The position numbers were made by a program, and so were the translations under genes. From assembly GCA_963814855.1 (NCBI GenBank), contig CAWFEL010000007.1, positions 1-64,000 on the forward strand: a stretch of 64,000 nt of DNA, read 5' to 3'. Numbering within the stretch: the stretch's first letter is position 1; each line of letters opens with the position of its first letter. Source of the stretch: Palsa-295 sp963814855 (GTDB lineage: Bacteria; Acidobacteriota; Terriglobia; Acidiferrales; UBA7541). A model generated the notes under the pieces. It did no database searches. It saw only the letters and a program-made list of their open reading frames with translations, and was not told where the DNA came from. Shown here piece after piece: positions 15,027 through 24,818 of the stretch.

Positions 15027-17165
15027 CTAGTGCAGCACCTGATACTGCGAAGACGTGCCGATCAAATAGATTGCGGTTTGCGCCTGCTGAGTCGCCTGCT
15101 TCGATCCGGCCGGAACCGCCTGCATCGCCGCGAGGATGCTGGACTGCATGTTCGCGGACATCGTGCCGTGAAGCATCAGCGTGTTCAGCGAAGCGAGGAG
15201 CGCGGCGGAGTTGGAAGCTTGCGCCGCGTACGAGCTGAAATTCACCGTGGTTCCCGAGCCGAGCGAACCGAAGACGTAGTCGTTCGCCCAGTTCGCGCGA
15301 TTCGGCGCCGTCGCCGTGGTGTAGATCTGGAATTCCGGGCCGAGCAGATTCCCGCCCGTGATCACGTAGCTCGGCGCGAAGAAGTTGAACACGCTGCCGG
15401 GGAACAGCGCGGTCTGGCCCATCGAGCCGCCGTCCGAGGCGAGATTCGAGCCGTCGCTGACGGCCATGAAGGCGCGCAACATGCCGGTCATGTAAAGGAT
15501 CGGCTCCTGCAAGTGGCCGCCGGTCGCGCTGATGTTGGTGGGATCGTCGCCCTGGCGCGCCTCGGGATCGAGAAGGATCGCGGTGATTACGGCTTGCATG
15601 TCGCCGCGGACGCCCGTGCCATCGTTCTTGAAAACATTCGCGACGCGCTGAATGTACGCGGGGCTTGGATTGCTGGTGACGAGATGCTGAATAAGCTGCC
15701 TGGAAATAAACGCGGGGACATTTGGATGATTGAAAATATTGTCGAGCGCGCCCTGTAGGTCCTGTTCCGCGGTCTGGCCGCCCGGCAGCAATCCGCCGGA
15801 GGCCGCGCCGGAATATTGGAGCAGCTGCTTGGGATCGGTGTCGTGGTTCGATTCGTCAGCCACCATTGGGCCAATCCAGTACTGGGGATTGTGTTTCTGC
15901 GCCGTCGCGCCGGACTGAGTGGGATACGTCCAGCCCGTATACGCGCGCGCGAAGGCTTCGACGTTGTCCTGCGTGTAGGCCGCAATCGGATTTCCGCTTG
16001 AATCGAGCTGCAACGAGCCATCGTCATTAATCAGCGAAGTGCCCATGGTGAAAAGCTGCATCAGTTCGCGGGCGTAGTTTTCATTGGCGTGCGTACCGAG
16101 TGTGGCGTTTGGCTTGTCGTTGTCCACCATGTCGAGGTAATGGCCCATGGCGGGGGAGAGTGTGACGTCCTGCATGATCTGGCGGTAGTTGGTGAACGAA
16201 TCGTTGCTGAGCAGCTGCAGGTACGCGGTGAAACCCGGCGGCGACGTGATCTTGTCTCCGGCGATTACGGTGATTTCGCTAAGCGCAAACGCGGTGCGTT
16301 GCCTTAGCTGATCAGGGGCGTAAAGCGCCTGGGTAAAGAATCGCTGCTGGACGAGAGACAAATCCGTTTCAGTGGAGGCCGGCACGGGAAATTGCGAAAC
16401 GGGAAGCGCGAATTGGTTCGTCACGAATCCTGGAATGCCAGCTTGCTGGACCTGCGTGATGAAATTGGGACTCGCTCCGAATGTGGATTGCTCGAGGAAG
16501 CGGTCCGCTACTTCTGGCGTGGCCAGAACACCGACGATTTGCGCAGTGATCGTGCCGGATGTGGCGGACCCGGGATCGGGATTTATGACGGCGATCGTTA
16601 CTGTGGTGCCGACGAGCGATGCAGTGGTAGTTCCAGTCGCGTAAAGCTGAGTGCTCGAGACGAATGTGGTCGCGAGCGGCGTGTTGCCAGCGGTTACGAC
16701 GGCTCCCGGGACGAAGTCTGAGCCATTTACGACAATCGTGTATGAAGTGGGGCTGATCGCGGGCGGCGTGAGTGCCGTCGCAACAGGAATTGGATTGAGC
16801 AGGGTGGTGATGGCGTTTCCGGTGACGGTTGCGTCGGTGGATGCGACGGCTTCAATGGTTACGGAATTGGGGGAGGGCAGCACGGCGGGCGCGACATAGG
16901 TAGCGGTGAATGGTCCCGTGGACGTGATGGTGCCGAGGGCGGCGCTGCCGCCCGCCATGCCGTTGACGGTCCAGGTGACGCTATCGGACTTGCCTTTATC
17001 GTGGGGATAGCTTGCCGTGAGGGGTTGCGAGTCTCCCGAGCGGACCTGCGGAGCCGCAGGAGAGATCGTGACGACATCCGCGCCCGGAACGGTGACGGTT
17101 CCAGCGCAGCTTGCCGTGAAGCCCGCGATGAGGAGCACGACGAATGTGGATAACAAACGACGCAC
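15027..17165 (-). CDS. DUF1800 domain lipoprotein with Ig-like N-terminus
   Basis: A 712-residue exported protein. The GTG start has GGAGGGAG 6 nt upstream and opens MRRLLSTFVVLLIAGFTASC, a lipoprotein-like signal. Residues about 20-210 form beta-sandwich repeats (Ig-like, then an IPT/TIG-like SYTIVVNGSDFVPGA unit). The DUF1800 domain follows, with RFLEQSTFG, QRTAFALSEI, the ENYARELMQLFTMG motif and ISRQLIQHLVTSNPSPAYI. It pairs with the DUF1501 gene downstream. Likely envelope or secreted; function unproven. Confidence 0.92.
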   Translation of the reverse strand: MRRLLSTFVVLLIAGFTASCAGTVTVPGADVVTISPAAPQVRSGDSQPLTASYPHDKGKSDSVTWTVNGMAGGSAALGTITSTGPFTATYVAPAVLPSPNSVTIEAVASTDATVTGNAITTLLNPIPVATALTPPAISPTSYTIVVNGSDFVPGAVVTAGNTPLATTFVSSTQLYATGTTTASLVGTTVTIAVINPDPGSATSGTITAQIVGVLATPEVADRFLEQSTFGASPNFITQVQQAGIPGFVTNQFALPVSQFPVPASTETDLSLVQQRFFTQALYAPDQLRQRTAFALSEITVIAGDKITSPPGFTAYLQLLSNDSFTNYRQIMQDVTLSPAMGHYLDMVDNDKPNATLGTHANENYARELMQLFTMGTSLINDDGSLQLDSSGNPIAAYTQDNVEAFARAYTGWTYPTQSGATAQKHNPQYWIGPMVADESNHDTDPKQLLQYSGAASGGLLPGGQTAEQDLQGALDNIFNHPNVPAFISRQLIQHLVTSNPSPAYIQRVANVFKNDGTGVRGDMQAVITAILLDPEARQGDDPTNISATGGHLQEPILYMTGMLRAFMAVSDGSNLASDGGSMGQTALFPGSVFNFFAPSYVITGGNLLGPEFQIYTTATAPNRANWANDYVFGSLGSGTTVNFSSYAAQASNSAALLASLNTLMLHGTMSANMQSSILAAMQAVPAGSKQATQQAQTAIYLIGTSSQYQVLH

Positions 17166-17485
17166 GGTAGCTCCCTCCAAGCTTGAGATTGCGTGATTCA
17201 GACGACGCGGCGAACCGACAGCCGTCAAGAAAAGGCGGCGAACTCCCGGCGAACTCGCTCCATGCCGGTTCGCTCTCTATTTTGCGGCGCGAGCCTAACA
17301 AGGGTGCGGAGCGGGCGTAACTGGCGTGAGGAACTGGTTTGGTCTACTGGCCCGGCGTACCACGAAGGTGGAACCGGACAGGCGAAAGCGCGCATGCCTT
17401 TCCTATGTCATCCATATGCAAATGTGATTCTCTCGAGCGGAAACTTGAATTGGATTGGGATTCAGCGCCCGCGTACACTCGCCGC

Positions 17486-17716
17486 ATGAATGACCCAGCT
17501 GGAGTCGCCGCTCATCCTGGCGCTCTTCTGCCGTCCGTGGCCACGCGGGCGCGCTGCGAGGTTGTGCGGGTCTGGGAGCCGCCGCCGAAGAAGCTTTCGT
17601 TGCTGGAATCTGTGAGCGCGGGCGCGTTCCTGGCTTTTTATCTGGCGGCCTACCTCGCGGCCGGTTTCGTGGGCGTGAGCGTTATGGAATGGGCGTGGAT
17701 GCGAGTTTTCGGCTAG
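17486..17716 (+). CDS. Small membrane protein, function unknown
   Basis: A 76-residue product from ATG 17486. Residues 1-38 are soluble with a Pro-Pro-Pro-Lys-Lys step; residues 43-65 form one hydrophobic helix (VSAGAFLAFYLAAYLAAGF). No good Shine-Dalgarno and no recognised family. It is divergent from the DUF1800 operon, and an inverted repeat CGCGGCGATCGCCGCG (17742-17757) follows the stop and could end its transcript. Confidence 0.5.
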   Translation: MNDPAGVAAHPGALLPSVATRARCEVVRVWEPPPKKLSLLESVSAGAFLAFYLAAYLAAGFVGVSVMEWAWMRVFG

Positions 17717-17959
17717 GTTCGTTTACCGCTTGCTCCCGAAGCGCGGCGATCGCCGCGTTCCTGCCATCGTTGCTTCGTGCGATACTTCCGTCGTCGCGTT
17801 CTTAGTTGCGCAAACATGCATATCTACTCACGATTTCGCGGCTTGAGCGCGTTTCACACCTCCTTGCAATTCGAGTTTCCAGGTGCTCCAATACTCTCAA
17901 TGGAGTGAGTCTGTGAGCGGTAGGTGGACCGACGAGACTCTGAGAGGCTGATTCCGCAG

Positions 17960-19483
17960 ATGCGAAACAAGCCACGGACGAGTTCCTCTCGACGACGGCT
18001 GAAGCGCATCGCGCCTGCCGCCGCTTCTCCTCCTTCGAGCGAAGAACGCTTCCGCATGCTGGTCGAAGACTTGCACGTCGGCGTGCTGATGCTTGGGCCT
18101 CGCGCTGAGATTCAGTTTGCGAATCAGGCCGCGCTGCACATCTGCGGAATGACGGCGGAGCAAGTCGCAGGGAAGACAACCCACGAGCTGGGTCTCGTCG
18201 CGATTCACGAGGATGGAACCGAAGTTCCATTTTCGATGCGCCCCGGGCCCCGCGCGATTTCGGGAGAAACGATACGAAACCAGGTGATTGGATTCCGCAA
18301 GCCTGATTCGGGCGAAATCATATGGATCTACGGAAGCGCCATCCCGCAGTTTGCCGAAGACGGAACCGTGCGGCGCGTTATCGCGACGCTGACGGACATC
18401 ACCGAACGAAAGAGCATCGAGGCGGCGCTGGAGGCAACCAGCGAGCTCAACCGGCAAATCCTGCTCAGCGTGCAAGAGGGAATCGTGGTTCACGATCGGG
18501 AGCTTCGGTACGAATTATGGAATCCGTTCATGGAACGAATGATGGGCCTTACCAGCCGTGATGTGCTGGGAAAACATCCCCTGGACGTATTTCCATTTCT
18601 TGCTGAGACCGGCACCTACGAACAAATCGAGCGGGCATTGCGGGGAGAAGTTTCTTCCGCGCTCGACATTCCGTATTCGGTTCCCGAGACGGGACAAGCG
18701 GGATGGTGCGATGGAGACTTTGCGCCGCTGCGCAACGAAAAGGGCGAAATCACCGGCGCGATCGTAACCGTGCGCAATGTGACCGAACGAAAACGCCGCG
18801 AGGATGAATTGCACCAACTGTCGTCGCGGCTGCTGCAGCTGCAGGACGAAGAGCGCCGGCGCATCGCGCGGGACCTGCACGATAGTTTTGCGCAAAGCCT
18901 GCTCGCGGTGAACCTGAATCTGGCGCAGTTGAGCAAGTCCGGCGGGACTTTGAACCGGCAAGGGCAGCGCGTGCTGGCGGACGCGCGCAAAATTATGAAG
19001 GGACTGGCGCAGGAGATTCGCTCGCTTTCCTACCTGCTACATCCACCGGTACTCGACGAGCTCGGATTGACGTCCGCGATCGAGGAATATGCCGGCGGGT
19101 TCAGCAGGCGCAGCGGCATTCGCGCAGAGGTTGAGATATCGTCGGAGATCGGGCGGCTTCCGCAAGAGATCGAGACGGCGCTATTTCGAATCATTCAAGA
19201 GAGCCTGGGAAATATCCAACGCCATTCCGGAAGCGCCAGCGCGAAAATTCATCTGAAACGGGAACTTTCCAAGCTGTCACTGGAAGTGAGCGATCAGGGC
19301 CACGGATTTTCGAGCGAGAGTTTGAAGGAGCCCGCGAGGCCGAGCGCGTTGGGGGTCGGTATTTTGGGCATGCGCGAACGCATGAGACAGCTTGGCGGCC
19401 GGCTGGAAATCCGTTCGGGCAGCTCCGGGACAACGGTGAGAGCGGTACTGCCGCTGGGAGCGAAGGTTCACATTGCCAGTTAG
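17960..19483 (+). CDS. PAS-domain sensor histidine kinase, NarL/HisKA_3 type
   Basis: A 507-residue cytoplasmic kinase. After a basic start come two PAS domains (about residues 30-150, EERFRMLVEDLHVGVLML; and 165-285, NRQILLSVQEGIVVHDRE), each ending in a PAC-like TDITERK/VTERKRRE. The HisKA_3 domain has the phosphoacceptor in RDLHDSFAQSLLAV, and the HATPase region ends in GVGILGMRERMRQLGGRLEI. No membrane segment is seen, so it senses a cytoplasmic cue, perhaps through PAS-bound cofactor. It overlaps the next gene by 11 nt, making it the partner of that response regulator. A GTG at 17924 is an alternative start. Confidence 0.92.
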   Translation: MRNKPRTSSSRRRLKRIAPAAASPPSSEERFRMLVEDLHVGVLMLGPRAEIQFANQAALHICGMTAEQVAGKTTHELGLVAIHEDGTEVPFSMRPGPRAISGETIRNQVIGFRKPDSGEIIWIYGSAIPQFAEDGTVRRVIATLTDITERKSIEAALEATSELNRQILLSVQEGIVVHDRELRYELWNPFMERMMGLTSRDVLGKHPLDVFPFLAETGTYEQIERALRGEVSSALDIPYSVPETGQAGWCDGDFAPLRNEKGEITGAIVTVRNVTERKRREDELHQLSSRLLQLQDEERRRIARDLHDSFAQSLLAVNLNLAQLSKSGGTLNRQGQRVLADARKIMKGLAQEIRSLSYLLHPPVLDELGLTSAIEEYAGGFSRRSGIRAEVEISSEIGRLPQEIETALFRIIQESLGNIQRHSGSASAKIHLKRELSKLSLEVSDQGHGFSSESLKEPARPSALGVGILGMRERMRQLGGRLEIRSGSSGTTVRAVLPLGAKVHIAS

Positions 19484-20111
19484 CATACTTATAGCGGATG
19501 ACCACAGCGTGGTCAGAAAAGGACTGCGCACTCTGCTGGACTCCAAGAGAGGGTGGAGGGTTTGTGCCGAAGTATCGAACGGGCGCGACGCGATTGCAAA
19601 AGCCAAGGCGCTGAAGCCGGACGTGGCTATCCTGGACATCGGCATGCCGGGACTGGGCGGAGTGGAGGCGACGCGCCAGATACGCAAGGTTTCGCCGAAT
19701 ACGGAAGTGCTGATTCTGAGCGCGCACGGCTCGGAAAGATTGGTGCGCGAGGTGATTGAGGCTGGGGCTAGCGGCTACCTGTTGAAGGAAGATGCGGACC
19801 ACAACCTCTTCGCGGCCGTGGATGCGCTGCGGCGGCACGCTCCCTACTTCACGGCGAAAATCGCCGTGTGGGTTGCGCGCCACAAGAAAAGCCTGCAAAC
19901 GAGAACTCCGCGGACAAGGCTGTCGCCTCGCCAGCGAGAAACGCTTCAACTGCTCGCAGAAGGCAAAACCAATAAAGAGGTCGCGACGATTCTGAACATC
20001 AGCGTCAAGACGGTGGAGACGCATCGCGCAAATATCATGCTGAAGCTCGATCTGCACTCGGTGACGGACTTGGTGCACTACGCGATCCGGAACGAAATCG
20101 TCCACACGTAA
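19473..20111 (+). CDS. LuxR/NarL-family response regulator
   Basis: A 212-residue two-domain regulator. The receiver begins ILIADDHSVVRKGLR, with phosphoacceptor Asp in VAILDIGMPG and the switch Lys in YLLKEDAD. The C-terminal LuxR HTH is RLSPRQRETLQLLAEGKTNK followed by VKTVETHRANIMLKL. It starts at TTG within the kinase 3' end, with GAAGG 7 nt upstream, indicating translational coupling. It should be phosphorylated by the adjacent PAS kinase and act as a transcription factor. Confidence 0.94.
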   Translation: MPVSILIADDHSVVRKGLRTLLDSKRGWRVCAEVSNGRDAIAKAKALKPDVAILDIGMPGLGGVEATRQIRKVSPNTEVLILSAHGSERLVREVIEAGASGYLLKEDADHNLFAAVDALRRHAPYFTAKIAVWVARHKKSLQTRTPRTRLSPRQRETLQLLAEGKTNKEVATILNISVKTVETHRANIMLKLDLHSVTDLVHYAIRNEIVHT

Positions 20112-20229
20112 GAAGGTTGTATCGAATTGGCCTACAGTTTTTCCACTAGTGATTCCGCCGAATTTACACGACCCTCCCGAACCCCCATTCTGTAGTGATG
20201 GAATCCAATCGCCGGAAGAAGGGGGACAA

Positions 20230-20664
20230 GTGGATACTGGAAAGCCCATCCGGGTCGTCGTTGTTGATGACTCCGCTGTGGACCTGGGCGCCCTTTGTTC
20301 GTTCTTGAAAACTCAAAGTCAAATCGAAGTCGTCGGAACAGCTAAAAACGGCATCGAACTTCTGAAGATAGTGGAAGAATTGCGGCCGGACCTGGTTATC
20401 ACCGACCTTCACCTGCCACGCATGAACGGTATCGAGTGCACGTTGCGTCTTCGCGAGACGATGCCGGACACTCGATTCATCGTTTTCACGGATTTGAACT
20501 CTCCGTTCACCGAAGCGGATTGCGCGAATCCCGGAGCTGATTACTATCTTTACAAGGAGCACATGCCGGAGCGAGTTGTCACCGCGATCCACCGGCTATT
20601 CCCGAACTTAAGCCAGCATCACCCCGGACCCGACGTTAGTTGTGGCGAAGGCATCGCTTGCTAG
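20230..20664 (+). CDS. Single-domain response regulator receiver
   Basis: A 144-residue protein consisting of one receiver domain: VVVVDDSAVDLGALCSFL, phosphoacceptor Asp in LVITDLHLPRMNG, Thr in FIVFTDLN and Lys in YYLYKEHMPE. No output domain follows, so it may act through protein contacts or compete for phosphate with the LuxR regulator upstream. The GTG at 20230 is chosen because AAGGGGG lies about 6 nt before it; the frame runs back to 20149. Confidence 0.85.
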   Translation: MDTGKPIRVVVVDDSAVDLGALCSFLKTQSQIEVVGTAKNGIELLKIVEELRPDLVITDLHLPRMNGIECTLRLRETMPDTRFIVFTDLNSPFTEADCANPGADYYLYKEHMPERVVTAIHRLFPNLSQHHPGPDVSCGEGIAC

Positions 20665-20761
20665 AGGTCTAACCGCGACCGGGGCGCCGAAAACTTGGCG
20701 CTCCGGAACCGCGCCGCCACGGAGTTGCGCGAACTGCGCTGAGTGCCTACCATAGAACGCG

Positions 20762-21739
20762 GTGAAAGACTTTCTGCCGCACCGCTCCCTTCGCAATCCC
20801 CACCTGATGACGATCGCGGCTGCTTTCTGGCCGCGAAAATTTCCGCGGCTGCCTGCGGCTTCACCGAGACTCTTCGATGTGGAGCAGGGAAGCCAGGTGC
20901 GCGCCGATTGCCACTGGCAGGCCGACCCGCGCATGCATCCGACGCTCGTGGTCCTGCACGGCCTGGAGGGGTCGAGCGATTCCGGATACATGCGGGGTTG
21001 CGCTGAAAAAGCCGCGTTGGCCGGATTCAACGTGCTGCGGCTGAATCAGCGAAATTGCGGAGGCACGGAACATCTGACGCCGACGCTTTACCATTCGGGA
21101 CGCAGCGGCGACCTTCGCGCGGTAGTGGTCGAACTGATCCAGCGCGACCGCTTGCCGGAGATTTTCTTCGCTGGATATTCCATGGGAGGCAATCTGGTGC
21201 TGAAGATGGCCGGGGAATTCGGCGATGCGGCACCGAAAGAGCTGTGCGGGATCGTAGCCGTCGCGCCGTGCTTCGATCTGGCAGCGTGCGCGGACGCGCT
21301 GGGCGAGAGGAGGAATTACGTTTATAACGCGCACTTCGTGCGGCGACTGAAGAGGAGGATGCGGCGCAAATCGCGATTGTTCGCGGGGATCTATGCGCTC
21401 AACGGCTTGGACCGCATCGGTTCGGTGCGCGATTTCGATGAAAGGATCACGGCGCCATTCTGCGGCTTTGACGGCGCGGACGATTACTACGCGAAGGCGA
21501 GCGCGATGCGAGTGCTCGCGGCGATACGCGTGCCGACACTGATTCTGACGGCGCAGGACGATCCGTTCGTGCCGTATTCGACGTTCGATAATGCGGCGAT
21601 TCGCGGGAATGCCAATATTCGGGTGGTGGCGCCGGAGCATGGCGGGCATTGCGGGTTTATTTCGGAGGAAGGCGGCGAGGAGAGATTTTGGTCGGAGGCA
21701 CGGGTGGTGGAATTCTGCGCGGCGCAGTCGGCTATTTAG
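20762..21739 (+). CDS. Alpha/beta hydrolase, YheT family
   Basis: A 325-residue esterase-like protein. The N-terminal LRNPHLMTIAAAFWPRKF and the VVLHGLEGSSDSGYMRG oxyanion segment are typical of the YheT/AB_hydrolase_4 group. The nucleophile is the Ser of AGYSMGGNLVLK, the acid is probably Asp in LTAQDDPFVP, and the His is in HGGHCGF. Substrate unknown. GTG start. Its stop codon lies in the same hairpin as the stop of the convergent fdsD. Confidence 0.88.
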   Translation: MKDFLPHRSLRNPHLMTIAAAFWPRKFPRLPAASPRLFDVEQGSQVRADCHWQADPRMHPTLVVLHGLEGSSDSGYMRGCAEKAALAGFNVLRLNQRNCGGTEHLTPTLYHSGRSGDLRAVVVELIQRDRLPEIFFAGYSMGGNLVLKMAGEFGDAAPKELCGIVAVAPCFDLAACADALGERRNYVYNAHFVRRLKRRMRRKSRLFAGIYALNGLDRIGSVRDFDERITAPFCGFDGADDYYAKASAMRVLAAIRVPTLILTAQDDPFVPYSTFDNAAIRGNANIRVVAPEHGGHCGFISEEGGEERFWSEARVVEFCAAQSAI

Positions 21740-21761
21740 CCGCCTCGCTCGAACGCGGCTA
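21737..21761. terminator. Hairpin containing both convergent stop codons
   Basis: TAGCCGC and GCGGCTA arms around an 11-nt loop. The left arm is the hydrolase TAG stop; the right arm is the complement of the fdsD TAG stop. It may end transcription from both sides, though neither side has a T-run. Confidence 0.5.
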
Positions 21762-21965
21762 GTGGAGGCGCTTTACGGCTTCGATGGCGAGATCGTTCAG
21801 ACCGCTGCCGCCGCCGGCGACGTACTCGGTGATCTGCCTGCGCATGCGAGGTTCCCAGAATTTCTGGAGATGGTCGGCGACGCCGGCCACGGCCTCTTCT
21901 TTCGGGTAGCTGGCGAAAAACGCCGCAATCTGATTCGCCATGTGCACCATGTTTTCGGCTTCCAT
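21759..21965 (-). CDS. fdsD: NAD-dependent formate dehydrogenase delta subunit
   Basis: A 68-residue protein matching FdsD: MVHMANQIAAFFASYP, HLQKFWEPRMRRQI and a C-terminal GGGSGLNDLAIEAV. FdsD is a small subunit of the soluble molybdenum formate dehydrogenase, needed for assembly or stability of the complex. It begins 3 nt after the fdsA stop, as expected for the last gene of the fds operon. Confidence 0.9.
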   Translation of the reverse strand: MEAENMVHMANQIAAFFASYPKEEAVAGVADHLQKFWEPRMRRQITEYVAGGGSGLNDLAIEAVKRLH

Positions 21966-21968
21966 GGC

Positions 21969-24818
21969 TCAGTCGTTAGCGGTGGATTCTTTTTCGATGC
22001 GCGTGGTCTGCTTGCGCGTCTCGAGATAATGCTCCTGCCATTCGGACATGTGCCGCGCGAGCTGGACCTGCACGGCCGTCACCTTGTACTCGGGGCAGTT
22101 CGTCGCCCAGTCGGAGAATTCGGTGGTGACGACGTTGGCGCCGGTCATGGCGTGATGGAATGTGGTGTAAACGACGCCGGGCTGCATGCGCTCGGAGATG
22201 CGCGCGGGCAGCGTGATGTCTCCCGCGCGGCTGGCGAGTGAAACGAGATCGCCATCCTTGATGCCGCGATTTTCCGCATCGGATGGATGAATTTCGAGCA
22301 CGTCCATGTCGTGCCAGACGTTATTGTCCGTGCGGCGAGTTTGCGCGCCGACGTTGTATTGCGAAAGAATGCGGCCCGTCGTGAGGATCAGCGGGAATTT
22401 GCCTGTGGTTCGCTCGTCGGTGGGCACGAATTCGGTGATCATGAACAGGCCCTTACCTCGAACGAAGCCGCCGATATGCATTACCGGCGTGCCTTCGGGG
22501 GCTTTATCGTTGCACGGCCACTGGATGCTGCCGAGCTCGTCAATTCTGTCGAAGCTGACGCCGGCGAAAGTGGGAGTGAGGCGCGCGATCTCGTCCATGA
22601 TTTCGGACGGGTGGTTGTAATGCATGGGATAACCCGAGGGCATTCGAAAGCGCCATGGTGGCTTCCCAATCGGCCAGGCCCGCCACGGGCTCAATGGCTT
22701 TGCGGACGCGGCTGATGCGGCGTTCGGCGTTCGTGAAGGTTCCGTCCTTTTCAAGGAACGACGATCCCGGCAGAAAGACGTGCGCGTAGCTCGCGGTTTC
22801 GTTGAGGAAGAGATCCTGGACGACGACGCATTCCATCGAGGCCAGACCGGAGGAGATGTGCTGCGTATTCGGGATCGGACTGAACGATGTCTTCGCCCTG
22901 AACGTAGATTCCTTTGAATGTGCCGTCCACGGCCGCGTCAATCATGTTCGGAATGCGGAGGCCGGGTTCGGATTGCAGCGCAACATGCCAGTCTTTTTCG
23001 AATGATTCGCGCACGGCGGTTTCGGATACGTGCCGGTATCCTGGAAATTCGTGCGGGAACGAACCCATGTCGCAGGAGCCCTGCACGTTGTTCTGTCCGC
23101 GCAGAGGATTGATGCCGACGCCGTTTTTGCCGAGATTGCCCGTGGCCATGGCGAGATTGCCATGCCCATGACCATGGTTGAGCCCTGGCTGTGTTCGGTG
23201 ACGCCGAGGCCGTAGTAAATCGCTCCGTTGCCGCCCGTGGCGTAGAGACGCGCAGCGGCGCGGACATCGGCCGCCGGAACACCGGTGAACTTTCTCCATC
23301 GCTTCCGGCGAATTGCGTCTCTTCGGCGACGAAATGTGCGCCACTGCTCGAACGCCACGAGGTCGCAGCGTTCCTTCACGTAAGGCTTCGTTCACGAGAC
23401 CTTCGGTGACAATGACGTGCGCGAGCGCGTTGATCATGGCGACGTTGGTGCCCGGCAGAAGCGGCAGGTGGTAGTCGGCCTCCACATGCGGCGACTTCAC
23501 GAGATCAATGCGGCGCGGATCGAGAATGATGAGGCGCGCGCCTTCGCGCAGCCGGCGCTTCATCTGCGAGGCGAAGACAGGATGCGCGTCCGTGGGATTC
23601 GCGCCGATGATCATGATGACGTCGGCGGCTTCCACGGAATCAAAATCCTGAGTTCCGGCGGAGGTGTCCGAGAGTGGTCTTCAGGCCGTAGCCCGTTGGC
23701 GAATGGCAGACGCGCGCGCAGGTGTCGGTGTTGTTGTTGCCGAACGCGGCGCGGATCATTTTTTGGACGAGGTAGGTTTCCTCGTTGGTGCAGCGCGAAG
23801 AGGTGATGCCGCCGATGGAATCGCGTCCGTATTTGGCCTGGATACGCTTGAATTCGCTGGCGGCGTGGCCGATGGCCTCTTCCCAGCTGACTTCGCGCCA
23901 CGGGTCGGTGAACTTGGCGCGGATCATGGGCTTGGTGATGCGGTCCTTGTGCGTGGCATAGCCCCACGCAAAGCGGCCCTTCACGCAGGAGTGGCCGTGA
24001 TTCGCTTTGCCCTCTTTATAGGGCATCATGCGAACAACTTCGTCGTTCTTTAGCTCGGCTTTGAATGAGCAACCGACGCCGCAGTAGGCGCAGGTAGTGA
24101 CCACGCTGCGATCCGGCGCGCCTTTCGCGACGTACCTCTTTTCCACCAAGCTATCAGTGGGGCAGGCCTGAACGCACGCGCCGCAGGACACGCATTCTGA
24201 TTCGATGAAAGGTTTATCGCCGGCGGAAACTGCGGACGCAAAGCCGCGGCCATCAATCGTCAACGCGAATGTGCCCTGTACTTCCTCGCAGGCGCGCACG
24301 CAGCGCGAGCAGACGATGCACTTCGACTGATCGAACAGGAAATACGGGTTGGAATCATCCTTCTCGGAGTGTTGATGATTCTTGCCGGAGTGGCCATAGC
24401 GCACTTCGCGAAGGCCGACGGCTGCGACCATTTGCTGAAACTCTGTTTCAGCGTTGCCTGAGCCGTGGAGCATTTCGCTCGGATAATCGGAAGCGTACAG
24501 CTCCATGACGCCCAGGCGCAGCTTCGCGAGCTTCGGGGATTGCGTCCGAACTTTCATGCCCTGATCAACGGGAGTGGTGCAGGAAGCGGGAGTGCCACGG
24601 CGACCTTCGACTTCAACCAGGCAGAGACGGCAGGAACCGAACGGTTCCATATTATCGCTGGCGCAAAGCTTCGGGACCTGCACGCCGACTTCGGCTGCCG
24701 CGCGCATCACGGACGTGCCTGCGGGGACGGTGACGGGCTTGCCGTCAATCTCCAGCGTGACGAGAGTCTCGGAAATCCGTTTCGGCGTCCCGTAATCGGT
24801 TTCGTGAATTAGCGCCAT
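21969..24818 (-). pseudogene. fdsA: NAD-dependent formate dehydrogenase alpha subunit, frameshifted
   Basis: Encodes the molybdopterin-containing catalytic subunit that oxidises formate to CO2. Conceptual repair gives one protein of about 945 residues. The N-terminus has a [2Fe-2S] domain (CASDNMEPFGSCRLCLVEVE), a His/Cys cluster, two ferredoxin-like clusters (CIVCSRCVRACEE, CVSCGACVQACP) and the CAYCGVGC cluster; the Mo ligand Cys is in TDTCARVCHSPTG. The first 380 residues (24818 to about 23670) and the last 220 (about 22630 to 21969) are intact. Between them I find eight frame changes, near 23666, 23382, 23333, 23318, 23292, 23160, 22870 and 22632: seven single extra bases and one missing base (23160). 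Each single-base repair restores conserved FdsA sequence. It overlaps fdsB by 10 nt. Either a decaying gene or an error-rich patch of assembly. Confidence 0.85.

Noticed and set aside
21969..24818. Frame changes in fdsA as programmed frameshifting or Sec recoding
   Set aside because: Eight shifts without slippery heptamers are too many for recoding, and the Mo ligand is an ordinary Cys codon.
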